A program made the translations under genes and the position numbers. A stretch of 64,000 bases of DNA from NCBI GenBank assembly GCA_032821775.1, contig JAVLRN010000005.1:1612001-1676000 (forward strand), in the 5' to 3' direction. Source of the DNA: Sanguinoderma infundibulare. Its lineage: Eukaryota > Basidiomycota > Agaricomycetes > Polyporales > Polyporaceae. Of this stretch, positions 1 through 9,059 are shown in pieces. The notes beneath the pieces are model-generated. The model was not told the DNA's origin. It was given only the letters and a program-made list of their open reading frames with translations, and did not search any database. Numbering within the stretch: position 1 is the first letter of the stretch; every line of letters begins with the position of its first letter.

Positions 1-18
1 AACTTTATTTCTTCGTAG

Positions 19-1984
19 GGTTTCATGGAGGCGCTCCAGTCTGGCGCCGACATTTCCATGATCGGCCAGTTCGGTGTCGGTTTCTACTCCGCGTACCTCG
101 TCGCCGAGCGCGTTCAGGTCATCTCGAAGCACAACGACGACGAGCAGTATATCTGGGAATCCGCGGCCGGCGGCACCTTCACCATCACTTCCGATACCGT
201 CAACCCTCCTCTTGGTCGTGGTACGGAGATTCGCCTCTACCTCAAGGAGGACCAGACCGAGTACCTCGAGGAGAAGCGCATCAAGGAGATCGTCAAGAAG
301 CACTCCGAGTTCATTTCCTACCCCATCCAGCTGCAGGTGACGAAGGAGGTCGAGAAGGCAAGTGTTCACCTCGTACTTCTGCCAGCTTACATTGCCGTTC
401 GTTCTGACCTCGTGCTTGCAGGAGGTCGAGGACGACGAGGAAGTTGAAGAGGAGAAGGAGGAGACCAAGATCGAGGAGGTTGAGGACGAGGACAAGCCCA
501 AGGAGAAGAAGACGAAGAAGATCAAGGAGAAGGAAGTCTCGTCCGAGGAGCTCAACAAGACCAAGCCCATCTGGACGCGCAACCCCTCGGAAATCACCCA
601 GGAGGAGTACGGCGCGTTCTACAAGAGCTTGACCAACGACTGGGAGGACCACCTTGCCGTCAAGCACTTCTCGGTCGAGGGTCAGCTTGAGTTTAAGGCG
701 ATCCTCTTCATCCCCAAGCGGTGAGCACTTTCGATGTCGTCGTACGGCAGATGGAGACTGACCAGCGCCCGTAGTGCTCCCTTCGACCTGTTCGAGTCGA
801 AGAAGAAGCGCAACAACATCAAGCTCTACGTCCGCAGAGTCTTCATCATGGATGACTGCGAGGACCTCATCCCCGAGTACCTCAACTTCATTAAGGGCAT
901 CGTCGACTCGGAGGACCTCCCGCTCAACATCTCCCGTGAGACGCTCCAGCAGAACAAGATCCTCAAGGTCATTCGCAAAAACCTCGTTAAGAAGTGCCTC
1001 GACCTCTTCGTGGAGATCGCGGAGGACAAGGACAACTTCAACAAGTTCTACGAGTCGTTCGGTAAGAACATCAAGCTTGGTATCCACGAGGACGGCCAGA
1101 ACCGCAGCAAGCTCGCGGAGTTCCTGCGCTTCTACTCCACCAAGTCGCCTGAGGAGTTGACGTCGCTCAAGGGTGAGCAGACTTTGTTTGGTCTTCGACG
1201 ACATTCGCAGTGCTGATTGCCTTCTTCAGACTACATCACTCGCATGCCTGAGGTCCAGAAGAACATCTACTACCTCACTGGCGAGTCCCTTTCCGCCGTC
1301 AAGGACTCTCCCTTCCTCGAGGTGCTCAAGAAGAAGGGCTTCGAGGTCCTGCTCCTTGTCGACCCCATCGACGAATACGCCATCACGCAGCTCAAGGAGT
1401 TCGAGAGCCACAAGCTCATCTGCGTGTCGAAGGAGGGTCTCGAGCTCGAGGAGACCGATGAGGAGAAGAAGGCGCGCGAGGAGGAGGCGAAGCAGTTCGA
1501 GGACCTCTGCAAGGCGGTCAAGGACGCGCTCGGCGACAAGGTCGAGAAGGTCGTCGTCTCCAACCGTATCACCGACTCGCCGTGCGTTCTCGTCACCGGT
1601 CAGTTTGGTTGGTCGTCGAACATGGAGCGTATCATGAAGGCGCAGGCGCTCCGTGATTCTTCGATGTCCTCGTACATGGCGTCGAAGAAGACGCTTGAGC
1701 TCAACCCCCACAATCCCATCGTCAAGGAGCTCAAACGCAAGGTCGCCGAGGACAAGGCTGACAAGTCTGTCCGCGACCTCACCTTCCTTCTCTTCGAGAC
1801 CTCTCTCCTCACCTCTGGCTTCTCGCTCGACGATCCTACATCGTTCGCGAAGCGCATCCACCGCATGATCGCGCTTGGCCTTGACGTCGACGAGGAGGAC
1901 ACCGAGCCAGCTGTGCCCTCGACGAGTACCGAGACCCCGGCTGCCGAGGCCGCTTCTTCCTCTGCGATGGAAGAGATCGACTAG
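19..1984 (+). CDS. HSP90: Hsp90 chaperone, 5' end outside window
   Basis: Cytosolic ATP-dependent chaperone of the Hsp90/HtpG family that matures kinases and other clients. The window starts inside an intron; the first visible exon opens at 19 and carries the C-terminal part of the ATPase domain (motif [13 protein letters not shown]). It is followed by the acidic charged linker (about 422-540), the middle domain, the dimerization domain and a C-terminal MEEID, the TPR co-chaperone tail that marks cytosolic Hsp90. Coding exons: 19-357, 422-720, 775-1172, 1230-1984. The introns at 721-774 and 1173-1229 are GT-AG. The one at 358-421 has a GC donor (AAG then GCAAGT), and only this junction joins VEK to EVEDDEE in frame. 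The first exon or exons and the promoter lie outside the window. Identity is certain. Confidence 0.97.
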
Positions 1985-2264
1985 AGGTCGCGCAGTCTCT
2001 GGACGTCTCTGGGGTTATGTCGACACGGCTACGAAGTTCACTCCCATCTGTATATTAGATTACTTGTCGGGCATTGCTGTGTTTTCTCGCATCTGCACAC
2101 TCAACCACTACCGTAGCATCGCAATGATACATTCTTTTGTGCTCTCGAAAAACTCCGTCTGGTGGATGTACGTCTATGGACGTAGTAACGAGTTGGAACT
2201 TGGCCGAACACAAAAAGCTTCCTGTTCTATCTAGTATCAGGTACGCTAGAAGGCCTGTGTTCAT

Positions 2265-3353
2265 CTAAGCCTGCCTCGCGATGTAGAGGTAAGTCTGGTA
2301 TGGGTATTCGAAGATCCCCTTGTCCTCGTCAATCCACTTGAACTTCTTGTTGTCCTTCAGAATGTCGCGAACATCGTCGATAACCTTCTGCTTGTCCTCT
2401 GGTCCAAGCATCTGGATGTAGCTCTTGCTGCACGCGCGGTCGACGACTATGTCACGGGTACCGGGCAGGACGTATTCCCATATGTTCTCCTCCGGCGGCT
2501 TGAAATTGGTCTGGTAGCCTGGCATCGAGAACGTGGCACGCCACAGACCAAGACGGAATTGCGGCGTCCCGTTCTCGTGCCGCTCGTAAACATCGCGGAG
2601 GTCCGCGACCCATTGTGAGCGGCCCCTGAAGATAGCGGCAGTATGACAATATGATACAGCTGAGCTGTGGTGCAAGTCGAGGACGAGGGGGTCACGCACC
2701 TGTTCTCGAGGTTCCAGATGAGGGCGACGATCCCTCCAGGCTTGAGCACCCGCGCGAACTCGACGCACGCCTTGTCGTAGTCGGGGCACCAGTGGAATGC
2801 CTGCGGTCCCACGTCAGCTGGCAGGGGTCCCAGCAGGAGACGGTAGGGGGAGAGGGATACCCGGAAGACGCACCTGGGCAATGACGACGAGGTCGGCCCA
2901 CCCGTCCTCGATGCCGGTGGTGTCGAAGGTGCCTTCTCGGACCGACACGCGCGCGTCGGTGACGGTCTTGGAGAAGATCTCGCGCATGCCCGCGCTGGGC
3001 TCGACGGCGCGCAGCTCCTTCACGGAGCTGGTCCATTCTGGGTGCGCGAGCAGGGCGCGGGTGAAGAGACCCGTGCCGGCGCCGATCCTGCGCAGATAAC
3101 AGAGTCAGTGCTGTCTGACGATCATCTGGAATCGCCATGGCCAGAGACGAACTCGACGACGTTCAGTGGGCCGGACGCGTTGATGGCCTGGCGGATGTGC
3201 GCCAAGGCGTTGGGCTGGTACGACGGCCGCGCACTGCAGAACTATGTCAGAAGCGCAATCGGCTAGGGCAGACGCGATATCGTACCGATCATAGAGTTCG
3301 TTGGTGCCAGTGCCGAACCCAGCTTGTGCGACGGCGTGTACAGTGGAGGACAT
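2265..3353 (-). CDS. SAM-dependent methyltransferase (Methyltransf_11 type)
   Basis: Class I SAM methyltransferase, resembling the fungal Crg1/trans-aconitate methyltransferase group; the substrate is unknown. The start at 3353 gives MSSTVHAVAQAGFGTG. After an intron comes YQPNALAHIRQAI, then motif I (GAGTGLFTRALL), an acidic motif II region ending AVEPSAGM, and motif III-like AFHWCPDY followed by LKPGGIVALIWN. The C-terminus ends LYIARQA. Exons read 3353-3286, 3233-3149, 3087-2874, 2800 to about 2696, and then the last exon to 2265. One junction is wrong by a base: the GT donor at 3148 is phase 0, but the acceptor at 3088 needs phase 2 to keep motif I in frame. So the gene either has a 1-nt frameshift or sequence error there, or uses a non-canonical splice site. 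It converges on Hsp90. Confidence 0.8.
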
Positions 3354-3777
3354 CCTATGGTGTCAGTGGTTTGAGTCTGGGCACGGCAACGTTTAGAGGA
3401 CTGCCAGTGTACGGAGTAGTTGTAGTTGATCAGCCCTCTGTCTCGACCACCGGCGAGCGACATGAAGACCTCACCACGATGAGATAGACGTCCCGGGTGA
3501 TGCTGGACGCAGGTGAGACAATTATAAACCTTTTGAAATCACACCCTTTTATTCCTATCGATTCGCCCATGACTTCGCATCGTTTCGCCCATGGGCCCCG
3601 TGGCATAGTATTGGTCGTGAGATTAATAACGACAGGCCGAAGGCGTCCGAGGCCGAAATTTGGAGAGTACATGCAGAAGTGGCGTCAGACGTCGATTGAG
3701 TCATTCGGTTCTCTGGGAGCGCCATCGCGGGAGTCGGATCCACGCCAGACGTGGATAAAAAGCTCCAATCCCACAAA
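3354..3777. other. Intergenic, methyltransferase 5' side
   Basis: Between the methyltransferase start and the tRNA. No supported gene is seen; it presumably holds the methyltransferase promoter. Confidence 0.6.
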
Positions 3778-3869
3778 CGACACCAGCAGGATTTGAACCT
3801 GCGCTCCCAGAGGGAAACAGATGATCGAGTCATTCGAATCTGTCGCCTTAACCACTCGGCCATAGTGTC
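3778..3869 (-). tRNA. tRNA-Ser(CGA) with a 10-nt intron
   Basis: On the minus strand the sequence folds as a class II (long variable arm) tRNA. The acceptor stem GACACTA pairs with TGGTGTC and has discriminator G. The D arm reads GGCCGAGTGGTTAAGGC. The anticodon stem ACAGA/TCTGT has loop TTCGAA..A with anticodon CGA at 3836-3834. The T arm reads GCAGGTTCAAATCCTGC. The anticodon loop is too long unless a 10-nt intron (3832-3823) is removed after position 37, the canonical eukaryotic site. Removal leaves 82 nt, the normal size for tRNA-Ser. It decodes UCG. Confidence 0.93.
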
Positions 3870-4354
3870 TTGCCACAAACCACGTGGATACAACATAAAA
3901 CACCCTTCTGATCATCTTTAAAGCGCCTGCAATATCCGCGTTCAAGGCCCTCTGAGTTCAAGCGCAAGGGGCTACAAATGGGTGTTTCAGCGTAACATGG
4001 TCGCACTTATATCTCGTGATCTAGGTACACTTTGAATGTCCGTAAATAGATGTGTCCACATGACGAGATTGAGGTTCAAATATATGGTCGGTTTCAGGGT
4101 GCAAGCGGCCGCGGCTGCACAAGTGGCTTGCAGATTGGAACACATCATCAATTCACAGGTATAATTTGCTGGGGAGTTGCACGCATTTTCATATAGTAGA
4201 GCTTCAAATGATGCTACTAAATGGGAACTCCAGACGCACGCTGCTCGTCCGCCGGTACGCCTCGTTGCCTCCAGTTCGTTCATTCCACCCACTGCGTTCT
4301 CCCAATCCATCCTGTCTCGCGTAGTTGATATGACACTTGCTGAAACATCCCGGA
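3870..4354. other. Intergenic, no gene seen
   Basis: A 485-nt stretch between the tRNA and the membrane-protein relic. It may include further decayed sequence of that relic, but nothing can be supported. Confidence 0.5.
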
Positions 4355-4928
4355 TCATACAGGGGAGGGACGTACAAAGCGAGGAACATGTGCGGGTTCG
4401 ACGGCAACGTTGTTGCCGAAGGCCTCGAAGGCGGTGAGGATGACGAGGACAGTGGTCCAGCCGTGGTAAAGCGAGAACTGGAGGTGATAAAGACCTCGTT
4501 CGCCGTGTTCTGCGGCTCGTGGTACTTCTTCACGATGTAGTAGATGTGCTGTGGGCGCAGTGAGATCAGATGTGAACGCGAGGATGTAGCACGGTCCAGA
4601 ACCGAAAAGCTTCCGAAAGAGTTGGGAGATGGGGAAGACGTACCGTGATGGCCGAGCTGACGAAGAGGGCAAAGATGAAGGCTGCGGAATGCGGCAATTG
4701 AGTTGGGGAGCTGCTTGTGGGTTTGGTGTGGAGTGGAGACGTACCGGCGATGTAGTAATGCCTGACCCAGAGGTCGACGTAGACGGCGCTGAGGACGGCG
4801 AGGAAAGGGAAGCGCCAGCCAACGCCGTCGATGACGACCTGCTTGCCACCCTCGAAGGACTGGTAGATGACAGTGCCGAGGAGAAGGAGGTGAATGAGGG
4901 ACCTGTGCAGACCTGTGCCGTAGGGCAA
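4355..4928 (-). pseudogene. Relic of a multi-pass membrane protein gene
   Basis: The minus strand shows hydrophobic coding segments in order: HRSLIHLLLLGTVIYQSFEGG with WRFPFLAVLSAVYVDLWV (about 4900-4745), FIFALFVSSAIT (4681-4644), IYYIVKKYHEPQNTANEVFI (from 4548) and SLYHGWTTVLVILTAFEAFG. The first joins are ordinary GT-AG introns (4744-4682 and 4643-4549). From memory, the SLYHGWTTVL segment looks like a basidiomycete family of uncharacterised membrane proteins. It lies in a different frame from the preceding KKYHEPQNT segment, and HMFLAL just after it returns to the first frame. No start codon fits, and a stop interrupts the upstream segment IYYTWAFLI. I read this as a truncated, frame-shifted gene; an intact gene with unusual splicing is less likely. 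It abuts the deacetylase fragment. Confidence 0.5.
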
Positions 4929-5043
4929 TTATAAGTACGAAGACGAAAAGAAGAATGGGAGGAATAGATATCAGATGAGGAATGCCCAGGTGTAGTAAAT
5001 GCCAGAGGGTGGGGGAGAAGAGAACCTTGGCTATTGTCCGTGG

Positions 5044-5378
5044 TTTGCCTCACGGAAGGAGTCGTAGATCGTGACGGGGAGTTCGTCTGGGATAGCGGCA
5101 CCGACGAGCATGGGGCTCTCGTACGTCCAGTAGCGGGAGACATTCTTGATCGTGTAGTCGCTGCCGCAGAGGACAAGGAGGGGGACGTCGAACTTGCGCA
5201 CAAAGTTGACGCACTCGCTGTGCGCGGTGATCGAGAGGTTGAAAACGCCCAGGCGGTCGCACCCGAGCGAGTCCGTGTCGCACTAGCGGATGATACCGGT
5301 GAACCGGACGGGCGTGACGGTGTCGTCGATGACGGTCTTGAAGATGGTGAGGTACTGGGGGAGGTTGAGGTCAAGGCC
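5044..5378 (-). pseudogene. Class I histone deacetylase fragment with in-frame stop
   Basis: One minus-strand frame reads LNLPQYLTIFKTVIDDTV, then IIR, a TAG stop (5285-5283), CDTDSLGCDRLGVFNLSI, HSECVNFVRKFDVPLLVL and YTIKNVSRYWTYESPMLVG, then AIPDELPVTIYDSF. This matches the C-terminal half of the catalytic domain of class I histone deacetylases (Rpd3/Hos2 type), whose usual text is CGADSLxxDRLGxFNLS and then GGGGYTxRNVxRxWxYET. Substitutions at normally invariant sites (CGAD to CDTD, GGGGY to CGSDY) and the stop show it is non-functional. The N-terminal half and the C-terminal tail are missing. The long open frame on the opposite strand across here is an artefact of this relic. Confidence 0.85.
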
Positions 5379-6684
5379 ACAATGTCGGCGCTTATTCGGT
5401 CGCGAGATGGACTTAGAGAAAATCGTGGACAGGCTCCGAAAGGCGATGCACGCGTGGGCATGAAAGTGTGGGTTGAGGACGAAGTAGATTAGTAGCTAAG
5501 GGCGAGGCCACAAGAACTAGTATGGGGGAATGAATGGACCAGCGAGTCGACGTTAAAGTACATGCAACTAGGCGAAGCGTTCGCAAGCACTAAACGACAC
5601 GAATATACGTCATACTTTCACATGTGACTCTGTCACCTGATTACGTCTGGTTAGAGTTGCCCGAACATGGCCGAACATGCGACCTTCCGACCTATTTGCA
5701 TTCTTCAACTAGCTCTAACCCGCTTCGCAAACGTACTCTATTTTAGGGTTCAACCCAGACCACCTTGAACGCGGTGAATGATGAGCCGGACGAAATGAAC
5801 GGGTCGAGCGGGAACCACCATCTACGAGCATCTACGTCCTGCAAAGGAAGAACTTGGTCCTCACCAACCGCTGATGAAAACATGTGAAAAGGCTAGCTGT
5901 TGACAGATGAAAGGTAATGCTACCGTGCTTATCTATGACAACGACATATTTCATGTGGTGAGTAACTTCGCGAAAATGTTCAAAAATGTCCGAAGCACCG
6001 ACCGTGGCAACTTTCCAATATTAATCACACACGGGCACAGACAACCGTCGGGATCCAATGCAAGGCCTCTTTACTTCGCGGCTGTGGACGTATCCAACAT
6101 TCAAACATGCAGGTCTGTGTTCGCTCTCGCGGAACTCTGATCGTCCGGCTGTCTTTACCCAGGCATCTGCGCTGCGCCCTGGCGTCGGCACTTAATGATG
6201 CATCCGTGTTCGCAACAAGTGGCGGTGTGATGGTTGGTGAGCCACCATGACTGCGAGGTGATGTACACCCCTGACAGTTGGCCGATGCGATGTGAAGAAA
6301 AAATAACACATCGCGAAGCTGCTGCTAAACATATCGGCATAGATAACTGCACAGTCGCATTCTGCGCTACGACAGGCTGACTTGTCCTGTTCCTGTGAAC
6401 GGGTAGTCTACAGCAATCCAACGAGATGACAGCAGCCACCTGCCACGGGCGATATTCTCTCTATGTGTTCGGAGACGGGAAGGCATGTCGGACTACAGCC
6501 TTTCATGATACACTCCACACCTGGAGTGTCAGTGATGTGTCCAGCTTTCGGTCCGAGGACCGCCCGCTTGGGAATCTCACAGCACATCCATCGGAAGCCT
6601 CTTGACCCCGGCGCTGTTTCGCGACATTTATATCCTTGCCCATCAGCATTGGCACCTCGTCGGCCTTGATGGTCTGCCCTCGTC
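5379..6684. other. Intergenic, 1.3 kb without supported gene
   Basis: Lower coding potential than the surroundings and no convincing reading frame on either strand. It probably contains the promoter of the DUF6533 gene that starts at 6685 and possibly more decayed sequence next to the deacetylase relic. Confidence 0.55.
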
Positions 6685-8302
6685 ATGGATATCGACGCCG
6701 ACTCCCAGGAGGAGTTGCACGAGCTAATAGTGACCTACTACGCTAACATGTGAGTCGTACTTCCCCAAGCCAAGACTCGAAGACGCTGAGCGCTCTATCA
6801 CATCTAGGCAGATCGACAACTACAGTGATCTCGCTGTTTTCGGTAAGTTCGTCTGAATCCCTTTGAACGTATGTATGTTCACCGAGGCTGGCTCTGTAGT
6901 GCTCATTATCTTTGAATATTTAATAACCTTCGACCGCGAAGTTCACTTTGCCTGGGGCCGCAACATCTCATGGGCAAGATGTGTATTCCTCCTGAATCGA
7001 TACTTGAGCATCTTAGAGTATCTTGTTGTGTTGGGTCCTCTGTTGCCCACAGTCAGCACCTTCGTGAGTAATTTTCATGCCAGCTTGAACGTTATACACA
7101 TTAACATGATTCGCAGAGGTAAACATGATCTTTGGCGAATTGACCCTCCCTATATTTGATCGTACTTTCTTCACAGCTGCGTTTTCCTGACGAAGTTGAT
7201 GCAAGTGCTTCAAGTCGTTCTCTACGTCGTGTGGGCAGGTTCGTAGACCCACTCTCACTCTGCATGGATGCCCACCAATTGACACCACCTAGCCTTCGCA
7301 GGGATTCGCGTCTACGCGATTAGTGCACGCAACTTGACTGTGACTTTAGTCGTCGTCGCACTCGCTCTGGTACCTTCGGTAACCAATGCGGTATGTATGC
7401 GATACTTTGAGCTTTATGTCAAAATACAAGTAATCTTGGTTCTCAGTACGTCATCACAGTGACACCCGTCGCGATCACATCCCAAGGTTGCATGAGTGGA
7501 ATGAACCTGTCAATAACCACTTGGATCACGTTAGTCTATTCGTTTATTGTGGCGATCCCGGGCTCACGCGTGATCCCTCAGGTGTAAATCTTTAAAGCCT
7601 AGGCCACCTTCCGTACGCTGATCAAGGTCATCATAGTGTCTGTGGCAACGAGGTCGTGTATGATCATCTCCGACGCCATCGTGATCATAGTGACTTGGGT
7701 CAAGACGTGGGGTACCATTCGTGTCGCAGAAAGGCTTCGCGTGCAGATGTCCTTCACGAGCCTGGTTCTGAAAGAAGGCATCCTTTACTTTTGGTGAGTA
7801 ACAATCCCTGGTGAATCCATGATGCACGGCGTACTCAGTTGTCGCAGCATTGCGCTGTCACTCAACATTGTACAGATCGTGTTCGACTTCGTGGAAGTCG
7901 GCAGCTTTTCACTCTTCCTCCCCTTTCTGAACGTGTGAGTCCGGATTTCTGGTCCGGACTATCGATACTTACGTGGTTCGAGCCCGATAGGTTTACGCCC
8001 ATTCTGATATCGCGTTTCTTCCTGGATCTTGACGCCCTCACTACCCATGAATCCCGGCTCGCGGAGACCACAGGGTGCGAGACGGGCTGGAGGGGAATTG
8101 GTTCGACTCTCCACTTCGTCGACCCAGGAAGTGCGGTAGGTATCTGCCTTCCTGGTTCAAACACTGTCCCCTGACTTCGCCACAGGTGTCGAGCGATTCT
8201 CCGCCTTCTGCAAAGTTCCAAGGTTTTCACAGCGAGGGCGACGTCAAGGGCGTTGATTCCGCTCTCGCCGCTAGGTGTTACCGACCGTCGGAGACCTGGT
8301 AG
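6685..8302 (+). CDS. DUF6533 multi-pass membrane protein, paralogue A (twelve exons, two 2-nt exons)
   Basis: Fungal membrane protein of unknown function in the DUF6533 family. The N-terminal hallmark FEYLITFDREVHFAWG is followed by LLNRYLSILEYLVVLG, the SC motif (SCVFLTK), GIRVYAISARNLTVTLVV, a GC motif, a TRSCMIISDAIVIIVTWV helix, KEGILYFC and the terminal ILISRFFLDLDAL; about seven hydrophobic segments. Exons: 6685-6749, 6808-6842, 6900-7063, 7117-7118, 7177-7238, 7293-7390, 7447-7529, 7582-7583, 7637-7793, 7848-7934, 7991-8135, 8186-8302. They sum to 1017 nt, a 338-aa protein ending in TAG. The two 2-nt exons (AG and GT) are required: without them the frame is lost and the family motifs SC and LSVATRSC cannot be formed. 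Every junction is GT-AG. Paralogue B lies 757 bp downstream. Confidence 0.88.
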
Positions 8303-9059
8303 GCACGGGGCTGCGGTGCCAATGAGAAGAGAGACAGAACGTGATGTACAGTACGCGTCTGGCACGATTGATCCTATGTCTGTTGGCTGCTCCAGCGTGT
8401 CAGATAGTGGCGGGCGCGCAGCCCGCCGGTGAACCACACACGATATCGGTGAGCGTGCTTCGCCGCATCGGATTGAGAAGCTTGATGAACGACGCACAGG
8501 TACTGCACTGATTCTGGCTTCGCGTCTCCCCTTCCTCGCTTCCTCTAGACAGGCATCCAATCCCCTCCCTGTTGCCGTCAGGCGACCGCGGATTGTGGGC
8601 GACGCCGGTCATAGGGCGATGAGGTTGTCGAAATGATGAACGAATAGGACGGGGCCCGCCGCCGAACCTTATCATACCCCACCTCCAATTTGGCAGGTAT
8701 CATCGCAGTGAGTTCTCAGTGTGGTCATGTTATACCCAGATGACCTTGACGACCGTGTGGGATTAGGAGCCTTGGTTCATGGTAGGTTATATGAACAGCG
8801 TATGTGACTCGTGGGGCAGCACATCGTCTGCTCTCGACAGCACATTGTTTGCCTTTTTGGCACCGCGTCCGTAGTGTGTGGCATCCCAGTGAGAATCTCT
8901 CACCGTTGTCGTGGTTGGGAGGGTCCTTCCATTGATACATCGCCCGAACCACATTGGCATCGAGCGCTGTCAATGGGCATATATAGTCACTCGCGGCCTC
9001 CCAGATGAGTCCCCAGCTGGCCTTGATGGCCCATTCTTCTCACTGAATCGCCTTGCAGC
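8303..9059. other. Intergenic between DUF6533 paralogues
   Basis: Contains the 3' end of paralogue A and the promoter of paralogue B. No further coding exon is supported; the open minus-strand frame over 7862-8560 is antisense to the exons of paralogue A. Confidence 0.6.

Noticed and set aside
311..1204. Long open frame on the minus strand, Leu-rich
   Set aside because: It is the antisense of Hsp90 exons; GC-rich codon bias keeps the opposite strand open. No family resemblance.
5034..5492. 152-codon open frame on the plus strand
   Set aside because: Antisense to the deacetylase relic, whose minus-strand reading matches a known family.
7064..7176. Reading the paired introns as a stwintron (nested introns) with no exon between
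   Set aside because: A nested intron leaves no bases in the mRNA, but the frame in both paralogues needs exactly two extra bases at each place, so a 2-nt exon fits and a stwintron does not.
7862..8560. 232-codon minus-strand frame
   Set aside because: Overlaps exons of DUF6533 paralogue A on the other strand and has Arg/Ser-rich composition typical of shadows.
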